From: UMGS1312 sp964631595
GTDB taxonomy: Bacteria; Bacillota; Clostridia; Oscillospirales; CAG-272
Reading direction: 5' to 3'
Length of the DNA stretch: 32,972 nucleotides
Assembly: GCA_964631595.1 (NCBI GenBank)
Contig: CAZVXL010000017.1
Coordinates: forward strand, 1-32,972
Shown: piece after piece, positions 1 through 6,733 of the stretch
Numbering within the stretch: position 1 is the first letter of the stretch
Layout: every line of letters starts with the position of its first letter
The notes under the pieces: generated by a model
Database searches by the model: none
Told to the model about the DNA's origin: nothing
Seen by the model: the letters and a program-made list of their open reading frames with translations, nothing else
Translations under genes and position numbers: made by a program

Positions 1-196
1 TCCAGACCTGACCGCCACGGCGGATGTAACGTGTCATCGCGATACGGGCTGCCTCGATCTGGTTTGAGGTGATCCATGCCGGCTCAAGTGCTACGAGTCC
101 GTAGCTGCCGTTCGTTACACGGTTTCCTCTTACAGCGCGTCCCTTGAGTCTGCCTCTGTGAACACGTCTGTACTTTACTCTCTTAGGCATTAACAT
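1..196 (-). CDS. rplP: 50S ribosomal protein L16 (5' part, cut by window edge)
   Basis: Large-subunit ribosomal protein L16, which sits near the A site and helps position the tRNA elbow. Only the first 65 codons are present. The start MLMPKRVKYRRVHRGR and the following KGRAVRGNRV segment are typical of Clostridial L16. I place the start at the ATG at 196, which overlaps the rpsC stop by one base (TAATG). The ATG at 190 (MPKRVKYR) is the alternative. It is the last visible gene of the S10 operon, directly after rpsC as in nearly all bacteria, and is presumably translationally coupled to it. The gene continues beyond the left edge. Identification is safe. Confidence 0.95.
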   Translation of the reverse strand, partial: MLMPKRVKYRRVHRGRLKGRAVRGNRVTNGSYGLVALEPAWITSNQIEAARIAMTRYIRRGGQVW

Positions 197-1080
197 TATG
201 CGTCTCCCCCTTCCTGCTTGGGTGCGGCCTTGGGAGCGACAGGTCTTGTAGCTCTTGCGCCGGCGTTGATGTTGCGGTTGTCATCGCGGCGGGGACCTCT
301 GTTCTGACCGCCTCTGCGATCATCTCTGCGGCCGTCTCCGCGTCTCTCACCGTTACCTCTGTTCTGACCGCCTCTGCGATCGTCACGGCGACCGTCTCTG
401 CGGTCACGTCTCTGTCTTCTCTCGGGAGCTGTTCCGGTGCGGGCTACCTCGGAGAGAACCTCACCGTGATAGATCCATACCTTTACACCGATCTTACCGT
501 AAGTGGTGTTAGCCTCCCAGAAGCCGTAATCAATGTCCGCACGAAGTGTCTGAAGCGGAATGGTACCGTCATGATAATGCTCGGTACGTGCGATCTCGGC
601 GCCGCCGAGACGTCCGCTTACGGATACCTTGATTCCCTTTGCGCCCTGCATCATGGTGCGGCCGATAGCCTGCTTCATTGCACGGCGGAAGGAAATACGG
701 CGCTCAAGCTGAGATGCGATGCTCTCCGCAACGAGCTGTGCGTTCAGGTCGATGTTCTTTACCTCGATAACGTTCAGGGATACGGGAGCTCCTACGAGCT
801 TCTCGACATCCGCACGAAGCTTTTCGATCTCGGAGCCGCCGCGGCCGATGATCATGCCGGGCTTAGCGCAGTGGATAAAGAGGCGGATCGCGCCCTTTCC
901 GTCACGCTCGATCTCGATTTTCGGAACTCCTGCGTTCTGAAGACGGTTCTTGAGGTACTTTCTGATCTTGTAGTCGGAAACGAGGGTATCGCCGAAGGTC
1001 TCATCGTTTGCGAACCATCTGGAATCCCAGCTCTTGATAACGCCTACACGCAGACCGTGAGGATTAACTTTCTGTCCCAT
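196..1080 (-). CDS. rpsC: 30S ribosomal protein S3 with Arg/Gly-rich C-terminal extension
   Basis: Small-subunit protein S3, part of the mRNA entry channel. Residues about 1-215 are an ordinary S3: start MGQKVNPHGLRVGVI, a type II KH domain with the GRGGSEIEKLR loop near residues 79-89, and the S3 C-terminal domain with GRLGGAEIARTEHYHDGTIP. The protein is 294 aa, whereas S3 is usually about 210-230. The extra ~75 residues from about 218 onward are rich in Arg, Asp, Gly and Asn and contain two near-identical 20-residue units (core DDRRGGQNRG), then an Ala/Pro/Lys tail. On the DNA this is a perfect 27-bp direct repeat at 295-321 and 355-381. The tail is probably disordered and RNA-binding. It sits between rplV (18 nt away) and rplP. 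Confidence 0.97.
   Translation of the reverse strand: MGQKVNPHGLRVGVIKSWDSRWFANDETFGDTLVSDYKIRKYLKNRLQNAGVPKIEIERDGKGAIRLFIHCAKPGMIIGRGGSEIEKLRADVEKLVGAPVSLNVIEVKNIDLNAQLVAESIASQLERRISFRRAMKQAIGRTMMQGAKGIKVSVSGRLGGAEIARTEHYHDGTIPLQTLRADIDYGFWEANTTYGKIGVKVWIYHGEVLSEVARTGTAPERRQRRDRRDGRRDDRRGGQNRGNGERRGDGRRDDRRGGQNRGPRRDDNRNINAGARATRPVAPKAAPKQEGGDA
295..381. repeat. Direct repeat coding for the S3 Arg/Gly tail
   Basis: A 27-bp sequence at 295-321 recurs exactly at 355-381, a period of 60 bp (20 codons). It lies inside the 3' part of rpsC and encodes the repeated DDRRGGQNRG core. The in-frame period suggests slippage or unequal exchange that can vary the number of tail repeats without breaking the frame. 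Confidence 0.85.
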
Positions 1081-1098
1081 GTTTTACGTCCTCCTCCC

Positions 1099-1434
1099 TC
1101 AGTTTCTTTCTTTCACCGCGAGGGTGATGTGGCTTGTTCTCTTGAGTATTCTGTCAGCGCTTCCCTTACCTCTGGGCATCAGTCTCTTGAGAGTGGGGCC
1201 GGGGCATACGAAGCACTCGGATACATAAAGGCTGTCGCGGTTCATGCCGAAGTTGTTCTCGGCATCCGCCATTGCTCTGTCGAGCAATTTAATAAGATGT
1301 TCGCTTGCTGCCTTGGGAGTATTCTTCAGAATACCTCTTGCGGTTGCAGCGTCCTTGCCGCGAATGAGGTCCAAAACGATCTTAACCTTGCGCGGAGAGA
1401 TGCGAACGAATTTAAGATATGCTCTTGCTTCCAT
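1099..1434 (-). CDS. rplV: 50S ribosomal protein L22
   Basis: Large-subunit protein L22, whose long hairpin lines the peptide exit tunnel. The 111-aa product begins MEARAYLKFVRISPRKVKIV, a standard L22 start, and ends with the hairpin and tail region PRGKGSADRILKRTSHI. The frame is open further upstream from a GTG at 1452, but the ATG at 1434 has a GAGGAG ribosome binding site at the correct distance, so I prefer it. It lies between rpsS (20 nt away) and rpsC (18 nt away) in canonical S10-operon order. No anomalies. Confidence 0.96.
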   Translation of the reverse strand: MEARAYLKFVRISPRKVKIVLDLIRGKDAATARGILKNTPKAASEHLIKLLDRAMADAENNFGMNRDSLYVSECFVCPGPTLKRLMPRGKGSADRILKRTSHITLAVKERN

Positions 1435-1454
1435 TGTTAATTCTCCTCTCACCG

Positions 1455-1736
1455 TTATTTACCGTTGTTAGATGTCTTGGAGCCTGCATGTCCCTTGTAG
1501 GTACGGGTGGGGGCAAACTCACCGAGTCTGTGACCGACCATATCCTCTGTCACATATACAGGAACGTGCTTTTTGCCGTCGTGTACCGCAATGGTGTGTC
1601 CGACGAACTCGGGGAAGATCACGGATGCTCTGGACCAAGTCTTCAGCACCTTCTTCTCACCCTTCTCATTCATTTCAACCACGCGGTTGAACAGCTTCTC
1701 TTCCACGAAAATGGGTTTCTTCAAGCTTCTGCTCAT
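1455..1736 (-). CDS. rpsS: 30S ribosomal protein S19
   Basis: Small-subunit head protein S19, which works with S13 near the A site and the intersubunit bridge. The product is 93 aa, the usual length, with the diagnostic start MSRSLKKPIFVEEKL and the conserved GEFAPTRTYKGHAG near the C-terminus. It lies 17 nt downstream of rplB and precedes rplV, the standard order. No unusual feature was seen. Confidence 0.97.
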   Translation of the reverse strand: MSRSLKKPIFVEEKLFNRVVEMNEKGEKKVLKTWSRASVIFPEFVGHTIAVHDGKKHVPVYVTEDMVGHRLGEFAPTRTYKGHAGSKTSNNGK

Positions 1737-1753
1737 CTGTGTTGCCTCCTTTC

Positions 1754-2584
1754 TTACTTACTGTTTCTACGCTTCACGATGAACTTATCTGTCCTTGCCT
1801 TCTTATCTCTGGTCTTGTAACCGAGAGCAGGCTTACCCCAAGGAGTAACAGGGGAGGGACGACCGATAGGAGAACGTCCTTCACCACCACCGTGAGGGTG
1901 ATCGCAGGGGTTCATTACGGAACCGCGAACTGTCGGGCGAATACCCTTATGACGGGTCTTACCGGCTTTACCGACCTTTACGGTGTCATGCTCGATATTA
2001 CCGATCTGACCGATGGTCGCCTTGCAGTCCGGTCTTACCAGACGTACCTCACCGGAGGGAAGACGAACCTGAGCCATGCCGTTCTCCTTAGCCATAAGCT
2101 GTGCCTGAGCACCCGCAGAGCGGACGAGCTGTGCGCCCTTACCGGGGTAGAGCTCGATGTTATGGATGAAGGTACCAACGGGAATGTTGGCGATAGGCAG
2201 TGTGTTACCGGGCTTGATATCCGCGTCGGGACCGGAGTAGAGCACGTCGCCGTCGGTCACGCCTACGGGAGCAATGATGTAGCTCTTCTTTCCGGCATCG
2301 TCCTGAAGCAGGGCGATATATGCGGTTCTGTTGGGATCGTACTCGATACCGATTACCTTTGCGGCCTTGTTCTCGGCACGCTTGAAATCGATGATACGGT
2401 ACTTCTGCTTGTTTCCGCCGCCACGATGACGAACGGTGATGCGGCCGTAGCTGTTACGTCCGGCATTCTTTTTCTTGACGGTGATAAGGCTTTTTTCAGG
2501 TGTGAACTTAGTCAGCTCCTCAAAAGACGGAACCGTCATATTACGCCGGCCGTTTGTCGTCGGCTTATACTTGATTGTCGGCAT
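1754..2584 (-). CDS. rplB: 50S ribosomal protein L2
   Basis: L2 is a large-subunit core protein close to the peptidyl transferase centre and needed for subunit association. The 276-aa length is normal. It begins MPTIKYKPTTNGRRNMTV, has the central RHRGGGNKQKYRIIDFKR block, and near the C-terminus keeps the highly conserved MNPCDHPHGGGEGRSPIG loop with the histidine implicated near the active centre. The residue after MNP, variable between species, is Cys here. It follows rplW by 17 nt and precedes rpsS. Confidence 0.97.
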   Translation of the reverse strand: MPTIKYKPTTNGRRNMTVPSFEELTKFTPEKSLITVKKKNAGRNSYGRITVRHRGGGNKQKYRIIDFKRAENKAAKVIGIEYDPNRTAYIALLQDDAGKKSYIIAPVGVTDGDVLYSGPDADIKPGNTLPIANIPVGTFIHNIELYPGKGAQLVRSAGAQAQLMAKENGMAQVRLPSGEVRLVRPDCKATIGQIGNIEHDTVKVGKAGKTRHKGIRPTVRGSVMNPCDHPHGGGEGRSPIGRPSPVTPWGKPALGYKTRDKKARTDKFIVKRRNSK

Positions 2585-2601
2585 TTATGCGCACCCCCTT
2601 A

Positions 2602-2895
2602 TCAGTTAAGGCCTTCGAAGAACTCGATCGTCTTGGAGTCGGGCTTCAGGGTCACGATAGCCTTCTTCCATGCGGCGGTATAACCGACGCTGTAACGGAG
2701 TCTCTTGGGCTTCTTCTTCATGTTAATGGTGTTGACGCTCTCAACATCCACCTTAAACAGCTCCTCGACAGCGCGAGCGATCTCGGGCTTAGTCGAATCC
2801 TTTGCCACCTTGAAGACGTACTTCTTTTCGGAAGCAAGATCCATGGACTTCTCGGTGATGATCGGCTTGATTATGATATCCTGTGCAAGCTTCAT
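2602..2895 (-). CDS. rplW: 50S ribosomal protein L23
   Basis: L23 lies at the peptide exit tunnel and docks trigger factor and SRP. The 97-aa product starts MKLAQDIIIKPIITEKSM, with the typical IIxPxITEKS motif, followed by YVFKVAKDSTKPEIARAVE and the extended-loop region around KKKPKRLR. Its ATG overlaps the rplD stop codon (ATGA, 4 nt), pointing to translational coupling. It lies between rplD and rplB. Confidence 0.97.
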   Translation of the reverse strand: MKLAQDIIIKPIITEKSMDLASEKKYVFKVAKDSTKPEIARAVEELFKVDVESVNTINMKKKPKRLRYSVGYTAAWKKAIVTLKPDSKTIEFFEGLN

Positions 2896-3515
2896 ACTGC
2901 ATATACCTCCTCGATTTTCTCAGCCGCCCCGCGGGCAAGAATGAGAGAGTCGCTGTTCAGTATATCGTAAACGCTCATCGCGTTATACTGAGCAACCTTT
3001 ACACCGGGGATGTTCCGAAGGCTTCCGATAACCATTGCATCGGGCTCGGGCAGAACGACAAGAGACTTCTTGCCGGCGCCGATCGCCTCAAGCATCTTGA
3101 CCATGGTCTTGGTCTTGTACTCCGCAGCAGTGATCTGATCCACAACGATAAGGTTGCCCTCGGCAGTCTTATCGGAGAGAGCGCTGAACATTGCGACGCG
3201 GCGAAGCTTACGGTTGAGCTTCATCTTGTAGGTACGGGGCTTCGGACCCAATGCGATTCCGCCGTGAGTCCACTGAGGAGAACGGGTAGAGCCCTGTCTT
3301 GCACGGCCGGTTCCCTTCTGTCTCCAAGGCTTTCTGCCGCCGCCGGATACCTCTGAACGAGTCAGTGTGGACTGAGTTCCCTGTCTCTGATTTGCGAGAT
3401 AGGTCTTTACTGCCTGATGGAGGACGGGAGCATTCACCTCAGCTCCGAAGATCATGTCGGAGAGAGTCATGGTGCCGACTTCCGCGCCGGACATATTAAC
3501 TACTTTAATATCCAT
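2892..3515 (-). CDS. rplD: 50S ribosomal protein L4
   Basis: L4 is an early-assembly protein whose loop lines the exit tunnel. In enterobacteria it also represses its own S10 operon. The 207-aa product has the conserved loop TRSEVSGGGRKPWRQKGTGR near residues 52-71 and the WTHGGIALGPKPRTY segment after it. It starts MDIKVVNMSGAEVGTM behind a good AGGAGG-like site, ends in a 4-nt overlap with rplW, and follows rplC by 20 nt. Whether it acts on the S10 leader described here cannot be told from sequence. Confidence 0.97.
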   Translation of the reverse strand: MDIKVVNMSGAEVGTMTLSDMIFGAEVNAPVLHQAVKTYLANQRQGTQSTLTRSEVSGGGRKPWRQKGTGRARQGSTRSPQWTHGGIALGPKPRTYKMKLNRKLRRVAMFSALSDKTAEGNLIVVDQITAAEYKTKTMVKMLEAIGAGKKSLVVLPEPDAMVIGSLRNIPGVKVAQYNAMSVYDILNSDSLILARGAAEKIEEVYAV

Positions 3516-3535
3516 TTCTATTTCCTCCTTCCGGC

Positions 3536-4168
3536 TTATGCTTTAACGGTGTCACGGATGAACACGATGCCTCCGCGTGCGCCGGGTACAGCACCCTTTA
3601 CCGCGATGAGGTTCTTCTCGGTATCTACCTTGACGACCTCCAGATTCAGAACGGTCACGCGCTCGTTACCGTACTGACCTGCCATCTTCTTATTCTTATA
3701 TACTCTCGAAGGAGAGGAGCACGCGCCCATGGAACCGACCTGACGGTGTACGGGACCCGTACCGTGTGTCATTCTGAGCACATGATTGTTCCATCTCTTG
3801 ACCGCACCGGTGTATCCACGACCCTTCGTAGTGCCTGTAATGTCGACCTTGTCGCCTGCGGCGAAGGTATCGGCGGCCACTACATCGCCGGTATTCATAC
3901 TCTCGGCATCGTCAAGACGGAACTCCTTGAGATGTCTTGCGGGAGCAACGCCCGCCTTTGCGAAATGTCCCTTCATGGGCTTATTCACAAGCTTCTCGCG
4001 CTTCTCACCGAAGGCGAGCTGAACTGCAGAGTAGCCGTCAGTTTCAACGGTCTTCTTCTGCACAACGGAGCAGGGGCCGGCTTCGATTACGGTTACCGGT
4101 ATCACAAGTCCGTTTTCGTCGAAGATCTGGGTCATACCCAGCTTCTTTCCGATGATTCCTTTTTTCAT
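3536..4168 (-). CDS. rplC: 50S ribosomal protein L3
   Basis: L3 is one of the first proteins to bind 23S rRNA and reaches to the peptidyl transferase centre. The 210-aa product starts MKKGIIGKKLGMTQIFDENG and has the central segment MTHGTGPVHRQVGSMGACSS, the variant of the L3 'finger' seen in this part of the Clostridia, instead of the SHGSKFHRxPGSIG form of many bacteria. The ribosome binding site AGGAGG lies 5 nt before the ATG. The gap to rpsJ upstream is about 190 nt, wide for this operon, and contains nested inverted repeats. Confidence 0.97.
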   Translation of the reverse strand: MKKGIIGKKLGMTQIFDENGLVIPVTVIEAGPCSVVQKKTVETDGYSAVQLAFGEKREKLVNKPMKGHFAKAGVAPARHLKEFRLDDAESMNTGDVVAADTFAAGDKVDITGTTKGRGYTGAVKRWNNHVLRMTHGTGPVHRQVGSMGACSSPSRVYKNKKMAGQYGNERVTVLNLEVVKVDTEKNLIAVKGAVPGARGGIVFIRDTVKA

Positions 4169-4191
4169 CTTTTTCCTCCTGAAGGTTATTG

Positions 4192-4236
4192 GTTGACAGC
4201 TCTTTGCTACCGGATAGCCGATCCGGCACCGTCAAC
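4192..4236 (-). promoter_or_regulatory. Nested inverted repeats between rpsJ and rplC (possible mRNA leader structure)
   Basis: In the wide rpsJ-rplC gap, an outer pair GTTGAC/GTCAAC (4231-4236 with 4192-4197) encloses an inner pair CCGGAT/ATCCGG (4221-4226 with 4210-4215) with a 5-nt loop. The structure ends about 23 nt upstream of the rplC start and its AGGAGG site. A GCTA/TAGC pair inside can form an alternative fold. Function is inferred only: it may be a regulatory or processing hairpin for rplC translation. Confidence 0.4.
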
Positions 4237-4359
4237 ATGACCTTTCCGCCATCAAGCATAGCCTGTGACCTCTCCCTTCCGATGCAGCATCATCGGCGGT
4301 AAGACAGATTTCGGCACTTCGCTCTGTACGGTGGATAAGTTCGGCTCCGGCGTTTCTAC

Positions 4360-4668
4360 TTATCTGAGATCAATATCCACGCCGGCGGGAAGCTCGATGT
4401 TCATAAGAGCCTCTACAAGCTCCTTTGAAGGCTTCCTGATCTCGATCAGACGCTTATGGGTACGCTGCTCGAACTGCTCTCTGCTGTCCTTATACTTATG
4501 AACAGCACGAAGGATAGTAATGATCTCCTTCTCGGTAGGGAGCGGAATGGGGCCGGAAACCTCGGCACCGTTTCTCTTAGCGACCTCTACGACCTTGGCT
4601 GCTGCAGCATCAACAAGCGCATGCTCGTAGCTTCTCAGTCTGATTCTGAGCTTTTCATTTACTGCCAT
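4360..4668 (-). CDS. rpsJ: 30S ribosomal protein S10 (NusE)
   Basis: S10 is a small-subunit head protein and, as NusE, a partner of NusB/NusG in transcription antitermination. The 102-aa product has KLRIRLRSYEHALVDAAAAK at the start, the GPIPLPTEKEI turn, and the DIDLR end; all are diagnostic. The start at 4668 follows a very strong AAGGAGGT site with 7-nt spacing. It is the first gene of the operon, preceded by a ~225-nt leader and a sigma-A promoter. Confidence 0.98.
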   Translation of the reverse strand: MAVNEKLRIRLRSYEHALVDAAAAKVVEVAKRNGAEVSGPIPLPTEKEIITILRAVHKYKDSREQFEQRTHKRLIEIRKPSKELVEALMNIELPAGVDIDLR

Positions 4669-4897
4669 CCTGATTTACCTCCTTAATTTTCTTCGGCGGG
4701 AAGAACACCGCGTCGGGCGTTTCTTCGTCTCACTTAATTTTTCCGGAACCCGCAACGCACGGGAACCGGCAAACCGGAGAGAAAACGCACTCGGGCGACC
4801 TCTGTACCTCCGTATCGGAAGCACACATCCGCTCGGAAATTCCCCATCCTCAGCAGTATTGAGGACAGCAACCTCCCGTGCAGACACACACCAAGCC
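4669..4897 (-). promoter_or_regulatory. 5' leader of the S10 operon with competing hairpins
   Basis: About 225 nt lie between the predicted transcription start and rpsJ. Near the rpsJ ribosome binding site, three short complementary blocks occur in order on the minus strand: GAAGAA (4726-4721), TTCTTC (4705-4700) and GAAGAA (4694-4689). The middle block can pair with either flank but not both, the layout expected of a leader that switches between two folds. A long leader on an S10 operon is consistent with autogenous control by a ribosomal protein, but no known leader class was recognised. Confidence 0.45.
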
Positions 4898-4902
4898 TTA
4901 TA

Positions 4903-4931
4903 ATTTTACCATACACTTTCATATATTGCAA
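4903..4931 (-). promoter_or_regulatory. Sigma-A promoter of the S10 operon
   Basis: On the minus strand, -35 TTGCAA (4926-4931) and -10 TAAAAT (4903-4908) are separated by 17 nt. Transcription should start near 4896 and run leftward into rpsJ. Confidence 0.75.
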
Positions 4932-4996
4932 TAACCTCCGCGCTTTTTTGATAAAATAATCCGTGTAGAATATTTTGCTGTATCGCGATTTGTTTT

Positions 4997-5056
4997 TGTG
5001 CATTATGCACACGGCGGTTTTTGCCGACGGTTTTATGCGTAACTTTTTGTAAAGTT
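4997..5056. promoter_or_regulatory. Dyad symmetries in the divergent intergenic region
   Basis: Between the rpsJ promoter and the plus-strand cluster lie three symmetric elements. TGTGCATTATGCACA (4997-5011) is a perfect 7-bp dyad around one base, CGGC/GCCG (5012-5026) has a 7-nt loop, and AACTTT/AAAGTT (5041-5056) has a 4-nt loop. The first and third sit 59-73 and 14-29 bp upstream of the -35 at 5070, fitting places for regulator binding. No specific regulator was recognised. Confidence 0.4.
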
Positions 5057-5069
5057 GCTTTTTTGGGTG

Positions 5070-5098
5070 TTGCAGTATCGAGGGATCTGTGGTATTAT
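5070..5098 (+). promoter_or_regulatory. Promoter of the membrane/TelA cluster
   Basis: -35 TTGCAG (5070-5075) and -10 TATTAT (5093-5098) are separated by 17 nt, followed by an AT-rich start region and the gene at 5138. It diverges from the S10 promoter. Confidence 0.65.
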
Positions 5099-5137
5099 AT
5101 TATATATAAATAATTAAAGGAAGCGTTTGACCGAATC

Positions 5138-6058
5138 ATGAAAACAGTCAGAAACATACTTACCGTATCAATAGCCATCATCGCGGTGCTGACCGCCGCC
5201 TCCGCCGTATTCTCATATCTTGCTCTCTCGGCGGAATTTGACCATGTGCTGTACTACTTCAATGCAGGCTCGGTAAATGCCGCGCTCGGAATGTATCTTC
5301 CCGTAGCGGCAATGGTAACAGCCCTCGTATGTGCCCTGCTGATCCGAAGGAAGGTTTCCTTCGATGCTCTCCCCCCTGCAAATCTGCCGACCGTTTTCGC
5401 CTCCGTGCTCTCCGGTCTGCTTCTCATCGTATCGACCGTATTTTCGTTTCTGCTGTCCGACGGAGCCGAGCCCTCAAAGCTGTCAGTCTCGGCGGCGGTG
5501 TTTGCGATAATTGCCGCAGTATACTTTTTGCTCCTTCCCTTTGCCGAGGACAAGCCGGTTATGATCCCGCTTTCCTTTGCTCCTTGCATTTGGGCGGCTC
5601 TCAAGCTTCTTGAGGAGTATTTCCGCTCCGGTGAGCCCATCAATTCCCCGATCCGCGTAGTTAATCTGACGATGCTTGCCTTTCTGCTCCTCTTTTTTGC
5701 CGAGGAGATCAGATTCTTCATCGACAGGCAGTCTCCCGCGATCTACTATTTCTGCGCGCTCAGTGCACTGACCTTCACCGGCGCCGCCGCATTCCCGAAG
5801 CTCGCGCTGATGCTCGCGGATGTCTCCGGCTTTGATTTTTCCGTGCTCGACTGGTTCCTCTACATCGCCCTGTTCTTCTTTATCCTCGCAAGAATGACGG
5901 CACTCCCGTCCGTATCGACGGAGTACGTTGCCGAGGTCGATGCATCGGACGAGGATTGCGAAGAAGCCGAGGATAATACCGAGGTTGAAGCCAAGACCGA
6001 CTCCGACGGTGAAGATGCCGCAGTGGCAGACGAAAGCTCAGAAGATGAAGACAAATAA
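5138..6058 (+). CDS. Polytopic membrane protein with acidic C-terminal tail, unknown function
   Basis: I do not recognise this 306-aa protein. It has about eight hydrophobic segments (roughly residues 7-29, 50-69, 84-107, 116-135, 142-158, 173-192, 202-225 and 238-256). A tail from about 264 to the end is dominated by Asp, Glu, Ala and Ser. The membrane part has few charges and no catalytic motif I can name. An AAAGGAAG site precedes the ATG with a long 14-nt spacing; no better in-frame start was seen. It is the first gene of a plus-strand cluster and its 3' end overlaps the likely start of the XpaC-like gene. The context suggests a membrane partner of the XpaC/TelA proteins. Confidence 0.8.
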   Translation: MKTVRNILTVSIAIIAVLTAASAVFSYLALSAEFDHVLYYFNAGSVNAALGMYLPVAAMVTALVCALLIRRKVSFDALPPANLPTVFASVLSGLLLIVSTVFSFLLSDGAEPSKLSVSAAVFAIIAAVYFLLLPFAEDKPVMIPLSFAPCIWAALKLLEEYFRSGEPINSPIRVVNLTMLAFLLLFFAEEIRFFIDRQSPAIYYFCALSALTFTGAAAFPKLALMLADVSGFDFSVLDWFLYIALFFFILARMTALPSVSTEYVAEVDASDEDCEEAEDNTEVEAKTDSDGEDAAVADESSEDEDK

Positions 6059-6698
6059 GGGCACTGCTCCCGACAGGGAGGGATACATCAAGACAGAGAG
6101 ACCCTCCGCGTTGTCTCTCTGGGTCGCCGCCGCGGTGTGGGCATTTTTCGGACTGCTGATGCCGATGTATATGTGGTATCACTACCTCATTTGCGCCGCA
6201 CTCAGCATCATAGCCGGAGCTGTGACCGCAAGGCTCGCTCCTCCCGTCGTCACGTACGAAAAAGCGCCCGTAAGCACCGGCAAGCCGGAGCTTGATGAGG
6301 CGATAGAGGCACTCGCGGAGGTCACCGACTCTCTTGCAGCAGTCGAAGCCACAGGAAGTGATTGCGCGCCGACTGTTCGCAGGATATCCGATACCCTTGC
6401 ATCCATCGAAGCGGAGCTGCGCCGTGATCCCGATAAGCTTGACGGGCTCAGGCGGTTGTTCGGCTACTACCTGCCGACCGCCAAAAAGCTCTCCGACAAG
6501 TACATCTGCTTCAAGGAGGGCTCCGAGAAGGGTGCCATCGCCGCCGAGCGCTCCGCCGCGGAAATAGAAGCAGCCTTCTCCCTCATAGCAGATGCCGTGA
6601 GCAAATTCTACGATTCCCTCTTTGAGGAGGATGCCCTCGATATCTCGACCGACGTCGACGTTCTCGAGGCGATGCTCCGCAAGGACGGCTTAAACTGA
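6045..6698 (+). CDS. XpaC-like protein (5-bromo-4-chloroindolyl phosphate hydrolysis family)
   Basis: A 217-aa protein with two membrane segments near residues 22-60 and a helical cytoplasmic part. The C-terminal region, with LFGYYLPTAKKLSDKY and then DISTDVDVLEAMLRKDGL, matches what I know of the XpaC/Halogen_Hydrol family. The B. subtilis xpaC gene is next to yaaN, a TelA homologue, and here too TelA follows at once. The family's biochemical role is unclear despite its name. The frame is open from 5928, but that part overlaps the previous gene; I choose the ATG at 6045 (MKTNKGTAP), a 14-nt overlap with the upstream stop. The ATG at 6015 is an alternative, and neither has a strong ribosome binding site. 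Confidence 0.75.
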   Translation: MKTNKGTAPDREGYIKTERPSALSLWVAAAVWAFFGLLMPMYMWYHYLICAALSIIAGAVTARLAPPVVTYEKAPVSTGKPELDEAIEALAEVTDSLAAVEATGSDCAPTVRRISDTLASIEAELRRDPDKLDGLRRLFGYYLPTAKKLSDKYICFKEGSEKGAIAAERSAAEIEAAFSLIADAVSKFYDSLFEEDALDISTDVDVLEAMLRKDGLN

Positions 6699-6733
6699 CA
6701 CACCAAAACACATTGACATAAGGAGTAACGAAC

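Noticed and set aside
295..381. Possible CRISPR-like array in the rpsC region
   Set aside because: Only two copies, in frame inside rpsC, encoding a protein repeat.
466..1440. 324-codon plus-strand frame opposite rpsC and rplV
   Set aside because: Antisense to two unmistakable ribosomal protein genes; composition is that of a shadow frame.
1739..2683. 314-codon plus-strand frame opposite rplB
   Set aside because: Lies entirely over rplB and part of rplW with no homologous features.
4044..4259. 71-codon minus-strand frame across the rpsJ-rplC gap
   Set aside because: It overlaps the start of rplC in another frame, has no ribosome binding site, and the gap is better explained by RNA structure.
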